Source of the DNA: an uncultured Pseudovibrio sp.
GTDB lineage: Bacteria; Pseudomonadota; Alphaproteobacteria; Rhizobiales; Stappiaceae
DNA length: 55,822 nt
Assembly: GCA_947502585.1 (NCBI GenBank)
Contig: CANNAV010000012.1
Span: 1 to 55,822 of the forward strand
Direction of reading: 5' to 3'
Position 1 is the stretch's first letter, and each line of letters begins with the position of its first letter. The position numbers and the translations under genes are program-made. Shown here piece by piece: positions 37,428 to 46,451 of this stretch. The notes beneath the pieces are model-generated. The model was not told the DNA's origin and made no database searches. It saw nothing but the letters and a program-made list of their open reading frames with translations.

Positions 37428-38807
37428 CTATTCCACCCGCATGAAGGCAGTCATGCCGCTTTCCTGGTGTTCGATGATGTGGCAGTGCATGAGCCAGTCG
37501 CCTTCGCAATCCGGGCGCACGGCCACTTGCACGCGCTCATCTGGAAGTACCAGCACGGTATCGGTCCACCATGGGGCGAGTGCGCGTTTGTTGCTTCTGA
37601 GGAGCTGGAACGTCATGCCGTGGATGTGGATAGGGTGAGTTTGCGGCGTACGGTTGATGAACTCGAATACATACGACTTGTTACGCCTGAGGACCTCTAC
37701 CGGGTCAAGCGGACCGCGCTCTGCACCTTGCCATGCCTTTTTATTAACCGCCCAAAAGGAAAATCCGAGACTTCCGCAGATCGGGTTGGCAGGTCGTTTT
37801 TCGGCTGTGGCTGAGAATTCCAGCGGAATATATTCAGCGTTTTTTAAGTCAGGCTGCGGGATTGGATTGGCTGACAAAGGTCCGACCTCACGCAGGTCGC
37901 GGTTCAAAGTTTGCCCAACCGCTCTCAGGGACAGTACAGGCCAGGGAGAAGACGAGGAGAAGTTGGTGAGTTCGATCAACTCACCTTCTCCATCCGGGAC
38001 ACGTATTGCAATATCCGCGCGTTGTCCAGGCCCCAGTGCAAGCATGTTGACTGCAATTGATCCAACCGGATTCCCATCCATGGCGATGACTTTTGCATCT
38101 GTGCCTTTCGGGAAGGACAGTTTATAGATGCGGGTTACATCCGTCACGCACAGGCGCAGGCGGACAAGGGAGCCTGCTTTTACATCCATAACAGGCGCAG
38201 GTTGCCAGTTAGAGGTGCGGAGCGTTCCAAACGTTCCTGCTCTTGCGGATTTGCGCGGCTGAAAAAGCTTAATAAACTGGCCGTCGCTGCCAAGGCGGAA
38301 ATCCCGCAGATTTACCGGGATATCGTGATCAAAGCCGGGATCTTCATCCTCTTCAACAATCATCAGACCCGTCATACCGTAGGACAACTGCTCTAACGAG
38401 TTGCAGTGCGGGTGATACCAGAACGTACCGGCATCTTGTGGTGTGAAGCGATAATCGAATTGATCATCGGTGTAGACGTAATGCTGGGTCAGGAAGGCAA
38501 CACCGTCCATATCATTAGGCAGGCGCATACCATGCCAGTGGATGGTGGTCGGCTCTTGCAGCTTGTTGATGAGTCGGCTGTGAAACGGTTGCCCTTGCTT
38601 TACTCGTAAGACTGGCGGCATGGCGTCGCCGAACGTAAACATGTTCTTTGTGGCAGGCGTATCCGCCATCAACTGATGGTCAATGTTGCGCGCAATCAGG
38701 TCATGGCGTTTTGTTACAGCCCAAAGGCTGGAGGCGCCGGCTAATCCGCCGACAACAGCAGCCCCACCAAACAAAGCGCCCTTCAGCGCCTGCCGTCGTG
38801 TGATCAT
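37428..38807 (-). CDS. Multicopper oxidase, Tat-exported (CueO/laccase-like)
   Basis: Copper enzyme that couples one-electron oxidations to reduction of oxygen to water. The 459-residue protein starts MITRRQALKGALFGGAAVVGG, a Tat signal (twin Arg). Copper ligands are all present: HWHG (90-93), YHPHC (131-135), HPIHIHG (391-397) and HCHIIEHQESGM (441-452), the last with the type 1 Cys442, His447 and axial Met452. No Met-rich helix like that of E. coli CueO is evident, so it may be a laccase or metal oxidase instead. It stands alone: no copper exporter, chaperone or regulator is adjacent. A direct repeat lies 113 bases upstream. An IS remnant on its downstream side suggests acquisition or rearrangement. 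Confidence 0.93.
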   Translation of the reverse strand: MITRRQALKGALFGGAAVVGGLAGASSLWAVTKRHDLIARNIDHQLMADTPATKNMFTFGDAMPPVLRVKQGQPFHSRLINKLQEPTTIHWHGMRLPNDMDGVAFLTQHYVYTDDQFDYRFTPQDAGTFWYHPHCNSLEQLSYGMTGLMIVEEDEDPGFDHDIPVNLRDFRLGSDGQFIKLFQPRKSARAGTFGTLRTSNWQPAPVMDVKAGSLVRLRLCVTDVTRIYKLSFPKGTDAKVIAMDGNPVGSIAVNMLALGPGQRADIAIRVPDGEGELIELTNFSSSSPWPVLSLRAVGQTLNRDLREVGPLSANPIPQPDLKNAEYIPLEFSATAEKRPANPICGSLGFSFWAVNKKAWQGAERGPLDPVEVLRRNKSYVFEFINRTPQTHPIHIHGMTFQLLRSNKRALAPWWTDTVLVLPDERVQVAVRPDCEGDWLMHCHIIEHQESGMTAFMRVE

Positions 38808-38919
38808 CGCTCTTTGTCCTCAAGTTCAGCGCGCCTCTGTACCTGGCTGGTCAATGGCTATTCACACGCGACGGCTGTTGTTTGCAGGGCACTGCTCTTG
38901 CAAATCACGCCCTGCCTTA

Positions 38920-38951
38920 TAATTTGAATCAAGTAGTTAGTAATTTGAATC
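38920..38951. repeat. Direct repeat upstream of the multicopper oxidase
   Basis: TAATTTGAATC occurs at 38920-38930 and 38941-38951, period 21 bases (two helical turns), with AAGTAGTTAG between. The arrangement resembles tandem response-regulator sites. An inverted GCAGGGC/GCCCTGC (38884-38890, 38909-38915) lies between it and the gene. Confidence 0.5.
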
Positions 38952-39005
38952 CCAAAACCACGTCAACACTCTGAACTGACATTATTTTACATAATTTCTG
39001 TCTGA

Positions 39006-39698
39006 TTATTCAGCAATGACGGATTTCAGATCGGCAATCATGCCATTCATTTTCGCGGAGAGTTCTGGCAGTCGGATCCGTTTCAGGCGTTCACTGGTAA
39101 TGATTGACTGCACTGTTGCTACCGCATTGTCCAGGTTGTCATTTACAACGATATAGTCGAATTCCTGCCAGCCGGAGATTTCATCGACAGCCGTCTTCAT
39201 TCGGCGTTTGATGGCGGCGTCATCGTCATCCCCGCGACCTGTCAGGCGGGCGTACATTTCTGCAATGGACGGTGGCAATACGAAGATCGCAACAACATCA
39301 TCTCCGGCCTGTTCCTGCAGCTGGCGCACCCCTGCGATATCGATATCAAAAAGGATGTCCTTACCAGCGTTCAGGCTGGCGTCAACCGGCTCACGCGGGG
39401 TACCATAATAGTTGTCATGAACCCTGGCCCATTCCAGCAGTTCGTTGGCTTTGATCTTGCGTTCAAAGTCATCGGTATTGAGAAAACAGTAATGAACGCC
39501 GTGCTCTTCAGCTGCGCGCCGCTGACGGGTTGTCGCTGACACAGAAAGCACCAGTTTGTCATCCTCTGCCAGCAGCTTGCTTGCAATCGTTCCCTTACCC
39601 GCTCCGGAGGGCGCAGCTAACACCAGCATGAAGCCGCGGCGCGCCTCATCGATATCCTGAGCTGATATGGTAGTCCCGTCTGATGTTTTAGAGGTCAT
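39006..39698 (-). CDS. gmk: Guanylate kinase
   Basis: Phosphorylates GMP to GDP. The 230-residue protein has a Walker A loop SGAGKGT (31-37) in LVLAAPSGAGKGTIASKL, then SVSATTRQRR, the GVHYCFLNTDDF and NYYGTPREPVD blocks that bind GMP, and FDIDIAGVRQL. About 20 residues precede the fold, a common extension. yicC-gmk order is conserved in proteobacteria. Confidence 0.97.
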   Translation of the reverse strand: MTSKTSDGTTISAQDIDEARRGFMLVLAAPSGAGKGTIASKLLAEDDKLVLSVSATTRQRRAAEEHGVHYCFLNTDDFERKIKANELLEWARVHDNYYGTPREPVDASLNAGKDILFDIDIAGVRQLQEQAGDDVVAIFVLPPSIAEMYARLTGRGDDDDAAIKRRMKTAVDEISGWQEFDYIVVNDNLDNAVATVQSIITSERLKRIRLPELSAKMNGMIADLKSVIAE

Positions 39699-39751
39699 AT
39701 TGGTTTTGTCTTCTTTTGCTTATCTGCGCTTATAGCTTTTGTCTTCACGTA

Positions 39752-39780
39752 TTCCCGATAACCGACGGTCACTTTTCGGG
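39752..39780. repeat. REP-like palindrome, copy 2
   Basis: TTCCCGATAACCG, ACG, then GTCACTTTTCGGG, between gmk and yicC. Same core as copies at 18754 and 42151 (CCCGAAAACCG...CTTTTCGGG with one change in the left arm). Confidence 0.65.
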
Positions 39781-39788
39781 CCTGCGGT

Positions 39789-40679
39789 CTATTCAATGTT
39801 CTGCGTCTGCTCGCGGAGCTGGTCAATCACTGTTTTCAGTTCCAGCCCGATCGCTGTCAGCTCAACGCTGTTGGACTTTGAACAGAGCGTGTTTGCTTCG
39901 CGGTTAAATTCCTGTGCCAAAAAGTCGAGGCGACGCCCGACAGCCCCACCTTTGACGAGCAAATCACCGACAGCTTCCACATGTGCGTAGAGGCGATCCA
40001 GTTCTTCACGAATGTCTGCTTTGGTGGCAAGAACTGCTACTTCCTGATGCAGGCGTTGAGGGTCAAGCTGGCTGCTCGCCTGAATCAGTTCGTTGACCTG
40101 AGCTTCAAGGCGGGCGCGAATGACCTCTGGGCTGCGGGAGGGCAGTTCCTCAGCTTGCCTGGCCAACGCATCAATGGTATCAACCTGAGCCTTCAGCAAA
40201 GTGGCAATCGCGTTGCCTTCACTTCTGCGCATTTCAACCAGCTCGTCCAGCGCTTCATCAAAGGACGACAGAAGAGCCGCAATCCGGGCGTTCTTCTCTT
40301 CTTCGCTCTCTTCGGCTTCCTCAAACTCCAAAACGCCTTTGTAGCCCAGAATACCATCGAGTGTTGGTTCTGGCGCATCAGGAAGGCGATTGCGGAGAAT
40401 GGAAATGGCTTTGAGCACTTGCTCAAGAGCTTCTTCATTCACCACCAGTGCTGTGTCTGACTGTGAACGTTGCATCTGCAGGCCTACGGAGACATTGCCG
40501 CGTTTCAATTTGGCAGCCATACGCTTACGTACTTCCGCTTCAACTCCGTCCAGGCCCTGAGGCACGCGCAGGCGCGCGTCCATGCCTTTGCCATTGACGG
40601 AACGGAGTTCCCATACCCAGCGTGTCTCTTCACAGCTGCCTTCCACGCGGGCAAAGCCGGTCATGCTTGCCAATGCCAT
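39789..40679 (-). CDS. yicC: YicC-family RNase/RNA-decay factor
   Basis: YicC-like protein; the family is reported as endoribonucleases or as adaptors for RNA decay. From ATG 40679 the 296-residue protein begins MALASMTGFARVEG, the family's opening, with WELRSVNGKGMDARLRVP, and ends with the DUF1732 block DFLAQEFNREANTLCSKS and GLELKTVIDQLREQ-NIE. An upstream frame to 40736 adds 19 residues and is less likely; GAGGAG lies nine bases before ATG 40679. Between mltG and gmk. Confidence 0.93.
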   Translation of the reverse strand: MALASMTGFARVEGSCEETRWVWELRSVNGKGMDARLRVPQGLDGVEAEVRKRMAAKLKRGNVSVGLQMQRSQSDTALVVNEEALEQVLKAISILRNRLPDAPEPTLDGILGYKGVLEFEEAEESEEEKNARIAALLSSFDEALDELVEMRRSEGNAIATLLKAQVDTIDALARQAEELPSRSPEVIRARLEAQVNELIQASSQLDPQRLHQEVAVLATKADIREELDRLYAHVEAVGDLLVKGGAVGRRLDFLAQEFNREANTLCSKSNSVELTAIGLELKTVIDQLREQTQNIE

Positions 40680-40861
40680 ATCCTGAAACTCCTCATCTGA
40701 ATACCCTTTTGTTTTGTTGGCATTCATATTCAACATTTACTGGCCAGAACTTATCCGCAATATCAGTAAATGCCTATGAGCTATATCGTGGACGCTGCCT
40801 TTACGCATAACTTAATCTGAACACCAATGCCGATTTTTCAGGCATGACACTTGCCTTCGGC

Positions 40862-40896
40862 AAAAAGCCTGCCCGGGGTTTAACTGGGCAGGCTTT
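40862..40896 (-). terminator. Intrinsic terminator of mltG
   Basis: Perfect 11-bp stem AAAGCCTGCCC/GGGCAGGCTTT with an 11-base loop and T-run on the minus strand, 26 bases after the mltG stop. Confidence 0.92.
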
Positions 40897-40922
40897 CTCA
40901 CTTTTCCTGCAAGGTTTGCAGA

Positions 40923-42098
40923 TCAGTTCTTACTCTTTTCCGCTGCCTGCTGGGCGCGGATCTCTTTTTCAACCTTGCGCCAGCTGGCTACATTGCGCTG
41001 ATGTTGCTTGTAGCTTCGTGCGAAAGCGTGGCCTCCAGTGCCGTCAGCTACAAAGTACAGGTCCTTTGTGCGGGCAGGATTTGCGACCGCCTCCAGAGCA
41101 GCCGCGCTCGGGTTACCGATTGGTCCTGGAGGCAGGGCTTTGATCTGATAGGTGTTATAAGGGTTCTTTTCCTTGAGCATGGAACGCGTGATCACAGTGC
41201 GGTCTTTTGTCCACGCCTCCCCGCCGAACAAGCCGTAAAGGATCGTCGGGTCAGACTGCAACGGCATACCTTTGCGCAGGCGATTTACGAAGACAGAGGC
41301 GACGCGTGGATGCTCATCCACTTTGGAGGTTTCCTTCTCCACTATCGATGCAAGAATCACCAGCTGTTCAGGCGTATCTATCGGCAAGCCCTGAGAGCGC
41401 TTTTCCCAGATGCGGGCAATCTTATCATTCATTGCCTTTTCCATCTGTTCGATAATACGCGCCTTCGTTGTTCCACGCGTGAATGTGTAAGTCTCTGGCA
41501 ATAATGAGCCTTCCGCCGGGATTACTGAGATCTCTCCGGTCAGGATTTCGTTTGCATTCAGGCGGTTGATGATCTGAGCGCTGCTCCAGCCTTCCGGGAA
41601 GGTCACCGAATGGTACACTGCCCGGCCGCTCACCAGATCGTCCATGACAGCCTTCATTGAAACTCCGACAGGAAACTCGTACTCACCTGCTTTAATCTTG
41701 TTTTCGTGCTTAAACAGGCGGGTGCCGGCTTCAAATACGAGCGAATTGGAAATCACGCCTTCGTCTTCCAGCCTGGCAGCAACTTGCGGCAGACTCATTC
41801 CACTCGCTACAATGAAGATCTTCTCTTCTGTCAGCGGGCCGATGGCATCAAACTCTCCCTTACCCCAATAAAGTGCAGCACCGACAACGATAATGCCGAG
41901 CACAGCCATAGAGAGCAAAAAGTTGATAGTGATGACGACAGGATTGCGTGCATGTCTGGAACGTGGTGGAGGTGGCGGCGCAGCTTCCGGCTGAATAGCC
42001 CGGCTGGGACTGCGCGGTGCAGACTGGCCAACCGGCTGAATATGAAGATCGGACTGATCTTGAGGCCCATTTGAGTTGTCTTCAGGCGTTTGAGCCAT
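40923..42098 (-). CDS. mltG: Endolytic murein transglycosylase MltG
   Basis: Inner-membrane lytic transglycosylase that ends or trims new glycan strands. The 391-residue protein has a proline-rich cytoplasmic N-terminus (PPPPPRSRHARNP), one membrane span (about 53-78), a LysM-like region (FIVASGMSLPQVAARLEDEGVI) and the YceG domain with the catalytic-site motif ASIVEKET (250-257) and RLRKGMPLQSDPTILYGL. SD GAGGG precedes the ATG. In alphaproteobacteria it usually follows fabF, as here, linking cell-wall and fatty acid genes. Confidence 0.96.
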   Translation of the reverse strand: MAQTPEDNSNGPQDQSDLHIQPVGQSAPRSPSRAIQPEAAPPPPPRSRHARNPVVITINFLLSMAVLGIIVVGAALYWGKGEFDAIGPLTEEKIFIVASGMSLPQVAARLEDEGVISNSLVFEAGTRLFKHENKIKAGEYEFPVGVSMKAVMDDLVSGRAVYHSVTFPEGWSSAQIINRLNANEILTGEISVIPAEGSLLPETYTFTRGTTKARIIEQMEKAMNDKIARIWEKRSQGLPIDTPEQLVILASIVEKETSKVDEHPRVASVFVNRLRKGMPLQSDPTILYGLFGGEAWTKDRTVITRSMLKEKNPYNTYQIKALPPGPIGNPSAAALEAVANPARTKDLYFVADGTGGHAFARSYKQHQRNVASWRKVEKEIRAQQAAEKSKN

Positions 42099-42150
42099 TG
42101 TAACCCTCTATACGGGAGCGCTCAAAGCACTCCTTTACTAGCGTGTCCCT

Positions 42151-42177
42151 AGCGAAAACCGTTTCCCACTTTTCGCA
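42151..42177. repeat. REP-like palindrome, copy 3
   Basis: AGCGAAAACCG, TTTCCCA, CTTTTCGCA between fabF and mltG, sharing the CGAAAACCG...CTTTTCG core with the two other copies; flanking GATATGC resembles the ATGC next to copy 1. Confidence 0.7.
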
Positions 42178-42210
42178 GATATGCTTTAAATACTCATTAC
42201 AGAGCCGCAA

Positions 42211-42258
42211 TAAAAAAAATAAAGGCCAGATTCCGTCATGCGGAGCCTGGCCCTTTTT
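42211..42258 (-). terminator. Terminator between fabF and mltG, bidirectional
   Basis: GGCCAG...CCG/CGG...CTGGCC stem with A-rich left and T-rich right flanks (TAAAAAAAAT and CTTTTTT), 20 bases after the fabF stop on the minus strand. Confidence 0.85.
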
Positions 42259-42278
42259 TCCATGATCAAAAAAGCGAG

Positions 42279-43544
42279 TTATGCCACGACTTTTTTGAGA
42301 ACCAGAGACGCGTTTGTACCACCAAAGCCAAATGAGTTCGACAGTGCATAAGTAATCTCCACCCTCCTGGCTTTATTAGGCACCAGGTCAATCTCAGTTT
42401 CAACAGATGGATTATCAAGGTTGATCGTTGGTGGAGCAATCTGATCACGGATCGCTAAAGCTGTGAAGATTGCTTCTACAGCGCCAGCTGCACCCAGCAG
42501 GTGGCCGGTTGCAGATTTGGTGGATGACATGGTTAAAGACCCGACAGAATCACCAGCCAACCGCTCAACGGCCCGCAGCTCAATCTCATCACCCAGAGGT
42601 GTAGAAGTACCGTGTGCATTGATGTAATCAACGTCACCGAGAGAAATTCCGGCGCGTTTCAGTGCAGCTTTCATACAACGGTAACCACCGTCTCCGTCGG
42701 ACGCCGGTGCAGTGATGTGGTATGCATCACCGGAAAGGCCATAGCCAATTACTTCGGCGTAGATTTTCGCGCCCCGTGCGACAGCATGCTCATATTCTTC
42801 GAGAACAACAATACCAGAACCATCGCCCATGACAAAACCGTCACGGTCTTTATCATAGGGACGAGACGCTTTCTCCGGCTCATTGTTGTAGCCAGTGGAC
42901 AGCGCCTTACAGGCATTAAATCCGGCTATGCCCAACCGGCAGATTGTGCTCTCAGTGCCACCAGCAACCATGACGTCGGCATCATCCAATGCGATCAGAC
43001 GGGCAGCATCGCCTATAGCGTGCGCACCAGTGGAACAAGCTGTAACCACTGAATGGTTCGGGCCTTTGAGTTTATGTTTGATTGACACATAACCGCTTGC
43101 AAGGTTAATCAGGCGGCCTGGAATAAAGAACGGGCTAACACGACGCGGGCCCTTCTCTTCCATCAAAACAGCTGTTTCAGCGATACCCTGAAGTCCACCT
43201 ATTCCAGACCCAATCAGGGTGCCAGTACGGTTCTGCTCCTCTTCGCTTTCCGGGTTCCACCCCGAATCAGCGATTGCCTGATCGGCAGCAGCTACAGCAT
43301 AGATGATAAAATCATCAACTTTACGCTGTTCTTTTGGGAGCATGAAATCATCTGGATTGAAGGTTCCATCGGTTCCGTCGCCAAATGGTACCTGACAAGC
43401 GATTTTGGTCTGAAGGTCCTCAGTTTCGAAGTCCACAATGCGCCGCGCACCGCTCTTACCTTCAAGAATTCGCTGCCAGGAAATCTCTGCATTGCTGCCC
43501 AGTGGGTTAACCATGCCAATGCCTGTGATAACGACTCGACGCAT
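42279..43544 (-). CDS. fabF: Beta-ketoacyl-ACP synthase II
   Basis: Condenses malonyl-ACP with acyl-ACP to lengthen fatty acids. The 421-residue thiolase-fold protein has catalytic Cys170 in VVTACSTGAHAIGDA, His311 in NAHGTSTPLGD and His348 in SATGHLLGAAGAVEAI, and ends with the FGFGGTNASLV block. It is downstream of acpP, from which an imperfect hairpin with T-run separates it. AGGA lies eight bases before ATG. Confidence 0.97.
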   Translation of the reverse strand: MRRVVITGIGMVNPLGSNAEISWQRILEGKSGARRIVDFETEDLQTKIACQVPFGDGTDGTFNPDDFMLPKEQRKVDDFIIYAVAAADQAIADSGWNPESEEEQNRTGTLIGSGIGGLQGIAETAVLMEEKGPRRVSPFFIPGRLINLASGYVSIKHKLKGPNHSVVTACSTGAHAIGDAARLIALDDADVMVAGGTESTICRLGIAGFNACKALSTGYNNEPEKASRPYDKDRDGFVMGDGSGIVVLEEYEHAVARGAKIYAEVIGYGLSGDAYHITAPASDGDGGYRCMKAALKRAGISLGDVDYINAHGTSTPLGDEIELRAVERLAGDSVGSLTMSSTKSATGHLLGAAGAVEAIFTALAIRDQIAPPTINLDNPSVETEIDLVPNKARRVEITYALSNSFGFGGTNASLVLKKVVA

Positions 43545-43635
43545 ATTTCCTGCACTTTAATTAGATTGGTGCTGCCAGCCCTTTGTGTCCTACCGGAAGA
43601 CGTAACCGTCATTCTCTGCGACAGGCATGCAGCTG

Positions 43636-43677
43636 AAAAAAACAGGCGCGGCGAGTGCAAATGACCCACCGCGTGCC
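43636..43677 (-). terminator. Intrinsic terminator between acpP and fabF
   Basis: On the minus strand GGCACGCGG pairs with CCGCGCC (one bulge) across a 17-base loop, then TG and seven T. It lies 18 bases after the acpP stop and would favour acpP mRNA over fabF. Confidence 0.65.
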
Positions 43678-43694
43678 CAGCTTTCCAAACAGGA

Positions 43695-43931
43695 TTAGCC
43701 CTGTTTGGATTCGATGAACTTTACAGCATCGCCAACGGACTGAATGGTTTCAGCAGCATCGTCCGGGATTTCAACACCAAATGCCTCTTCGAAAGCCATT
43801 ACCAGTTCAACGGTGTCCAGGCTATCTGCGCCCAGATCGTCGATGAAGCTTGCAGATTCAACGACCTTGTCAGCCTCTACGCCGAGGTGCTCGACAACGA
43901 TCTTCTTTACCTGCTCTGCAACATTGCTCAT
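43695..43931 (-). CDS. acpP: Acyl carrier protein
   Basis: Carries growing acyl chains on a phosphopantetheine arm. The 78-residue acidic protein has the attachment Ser37 in [23 protein letters not shown] lies nine bases ahead of ATG. Donor for FabF, FabG, FabZ, LpxA and LpxD, all coded in this window. Confidence 0.98.
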   Translation of the reverse strand: MSNVAEQVKKIVVEHLGVEADKVVESASFIDDLGADSLDTVELVMAFEEAFGVEIPDDAAETIQSVGDAVKFIESKQG

Positions 43932-44205
43932 TTTAAGTCCTCAATTGGTTTTCAAGGTAGTGTTTCGGTCCGCTTCGCGGGGCCTTGTTTCACTCGGCTC
44001 CCGTGTTGCACACTCTGGTTCTTTTGAAAAGACGTAACGGCCTATATGTTAAGCCGCTTCCAAAGAAAACCGCAGCTTTTCCGTTCCTCTTTCCAGGAGG
44101 TCACTTCTAATCGGCGGGTTCCTAGCACAATTAGTACTGGTTTACCAGCCGCCAGTAGTGATTGACCCGTTTGTACAAGGCTCGCATCAGCTGCGTATTT
44201 CTTCA

Positions 44206-44943
44206 TTAAATCATCGCCATACCGCCATTCACGTGTAGTGTCTGACCGGTAATATACGCAGCTTCATCACTTGCGAGATAAACAGCTGCACCTGCGATTT
44301 CTTCGGCAGTGCCCAAACGACCAGCCGGAACATTGCCCAGGATCGATTCGCGCTGTTTTTCGTTCAGCTCGTCGGTCATCGCGGTTGAGATGAAACCTGG
44401 AGCAATTGTGTTTACGGTGATCTTGCGAGATGCCACTTCCTGCGCCAGAGACTTGGACAGGCCGATCATGCCAGCTTTTGCTGCGGAGTAGTTCACCTGG
44501 CCAGCGTTGCCGGTGACACCAACAACAGAGGTAATTCCAATAATGCGGCCCTGACGACGCTTCATCATCCCTTTTATCGCAGCACGGCAGATGCGGAACG
44601 CTGCGGACAGGTTCACTTCAAGAACCTGATCCCATTCCTCGTCTTTCATACGCATGAAGATATTGTCACGGGTGATACCAGCGTTGTTCACGAGGATATC
44701 AAGACTGCCCATCATTTCTTCAGCTGCCGGTACGAGCGCATCAACGCTGTCACGATCAGACAGATTCGCAGCCTTAATGTGAACCCGCTGCCCTAGGTCA
44801 GATGCAAGCGCTTCCAGCTTTACTTCGCGTGTACCGGACAGGGTTACGGTTGCACCCTTTGCGTGAAGAGCGCGTGCAATCGCTTCACCGATACCACCGG
44901 TAGCTCCGGTTACGAGCGCGCTTTTACCTTCTAAATTGAACAT
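44206..44943 (-). CDS. fabG: 3-oxoacyl-ACP reductase FabG
   Basis: NADPH-dependent reduction of 3-oxoacyl-ACP. The 245-residue SDR has TGATGGIGEAIA (12-23), NNAG (86-89), and the catalytic Ser139, Tyr152 and Lys156 (ITSVVGVTGNAGQVNYSAAKAG). It ends ITGQTLHVNGGMAMI, the FabG signature. The 274-base gap to acpP contains a CTGGTTTACCAG palindrome and probably the acpP promoter. Confidence 0.97.
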   Translation of the reverse strand: MFNLEGKSALVTGATGGIGEAIARALHAKGATVTLSGTREVKLEALASDLGQRVHIKAANLSDRDSVDALVPAAEEMMGSLDILVNNAGITRDNIFMRMKDEEWDQVLEVNLSAAFRICRAAIKGMMKRRQGRIIGITSVVGVTGNAGQVNYSAAKAGMIGLSKSLAQEVASRKITVNTIAPGFISTAMTDELNEKQRESILGNVPAGRLGTAEEIAGAAVYLASDEAAYITGQTLHVNGGMAMI

Positions 44944-45058
44944 GCCGTTGGTCTCCTCGGCTTAAAATCCGTATGAAAAAAGCTCACAGAGAGGAACTAT
45001 AGGTTCCACCTGTATGCAGTGCAAAGTGGTGCGCCTTTGATTCTTCAAAATCTGTGTA

Positions 45059-46012
45059 TCAGCTTTCAATGCCTTCAAGACGTGCGACAAGTGCATCAAT
45101 ATCTTCTGCTGTGTTAATCGCAACACCTTCCAGAGACCTGACAATGCGGCGCACCATGCCACTGAGAACCTTGCCTGTGCCTATTTCAAGGAGAGTGGTC
45201 ACTTCGTTATCGGCCATCCAGCTTACAGATTCACGCCAGCGTACGGTCCCTGTCACCTGCTCTACAAGACGGATGCGGATTTCTTCCGGATCTGTGACTG
45301 GTGTTGCAAGAACGTTCGCAACAAGCGGAACAACCGGTGCTTTGATTTCAACTTCAGAAAGCGCCTTTGCCATTGCGTCTGCTGCAGGCTGCATCAAAGA
45401 GCAATGGAATGGTGCGGATACCGGAAGCAGAACAGCACGGCGGGCGCCTTTGCCTTTTGCAATTTCACAGGCACGCTCTACAGCTGCCTTGTGACCAGAT
45501 ACAACAACCTGACCGGTTGCGTTGTCATTGGCTGCCTGACAGACTTCGCTCCCGGCTGCTTCCTGTGCAACTTCCATCGCCTGATCGAAGTCCAGCCCGA
45601 GCAGAGCAGCCATAGCGCCCTCACCCACCGGCACTGCTTTTTGCATTGCATCACCGCGAATACGCAGCAAACGTGCTGCATCAGCAATGCTCAGGGAACC
45701 AGCTGCAGCCAGTGCGGAATATTCCCCCAAAGAATGACCGGCCACAAAGCTGGCAGCCCCGGACAAGTCCACGCCCTTCGCCTCAAGCACGCGCATGGTG
45801 GCGAGGCTCACTGCCATCAAAGCCGGCTGAGTGTTTGCAGTGAGAGTCAGCTCGTCTGCCGGACCCTCCCACATAATCCTGGTCAGAGACTGACCGAGAG
45901 CGGCATCAACTTCCTCAAATACAGCGTGCGCCTGTGGGAACGTATCGGCAAGTTCCTTACCCATTCCAACCGTCTGGCTACCCTGTCCGGGAAATGTAAA
46001 TGCAATAGTCAT
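45059..46012 (-). CDS. fabD: Malonyl-CoA:ACP transacylase
   Basis: Loads malonate on ACP to start elongation. The 317-residue protein has FPGQGSQTVGMG (7-18), the nucleophile Ser94 in AGHSLGEYSALAA and His203 in VSAPFHCSLM. First gene of the fabD-fabG-acpP-fabF string. Divergent from rpsF across a 510-base gap. Confidence 0.97.
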   Translation of the reverse strand: MTIAFTFPGQGSQTVGMGKELADTFPQAHAVFEEVDAALGQSLTRIMWEGPADELTLTANTQPALMAVSLATMRVLEAKGVDLSGAASFVAGHSLGEYSALAAAGSLSIADAARLLRIRGDAMQKAVPVGEGAMAALLGLDFDQAMEVAQEAAGSEVCQAANDNATGQVVVSGHKAAVERACEIAKGKGARRAVLLPVSAPFHCSLMQPAADAMAKALSEVEIKAPVVPLVANVLATPVTDPEEIRIRLVEQVTGTVRWRESVSWMADNEVTTLLEIGTGKVLSGMVRRIVRSLEGVAINTAEDIDALVARLEGIES

Positions 46013-46082
46013 TTATAAATAGCTCCGTCACACTCTTATTGCGTCAATATGGGCCAATCGCCTCAAATGTGGGTGTCCCACT

Positions 46083-46110
46083 TTGTATTCCAAGACGGGG
46101 CGGCTATAAT
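46083..46110 (+). promoter_or_regulatory. Candidate promoter upstream of rpsF
   Basis: TTGTAT (46083-46088), 16-base spacer, TATAAT (46105-46110). It would give a long leader of about 400 bases for rpsF. The rest of 46013-46451 has no gene; GGAAGAC (46372-46378) and GTCTTCC (near 46411-46418) can pair. Confidence 0.55.
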
Positions 46111-46451
46111 TTACCAAATACGTCCAAATTATGGCCGCCGCCGAAATTAACAGTATTGCAGACACCCTGCTGGTCAGCTGATTACACCATTAAGAAACCC
46201 AGGGAAAACCTTGGTTGCCTGCGCATTCATCGGGCGACATGAGCCGCCTTGCAAGCCCAATGTCAAGACTACAGCTGGAAAAAAGGGATTTCCCCGACGA
46301 TAGTCCTTGTCTTTTGCAGGGGATTGACTATAAAGCCATTTCGTTTCCGGTATTAGGCCGGAGGCTTAAAGGAAGACAACCCCTTAAGGTTGTAGGAGTT
46401 GAAAGATATCCGTCTTCCCGTGTCTCCGCTCTTGTGTAAACATCTTCCTGG

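Noticed and set aside
46324..46356. TTGACT and TATTAG as an rpsF promoter
   Set aside because: Spacer is 21 bases, too long; the TTGTAT/TATAAT pair at 46083 has acceptable spacing.
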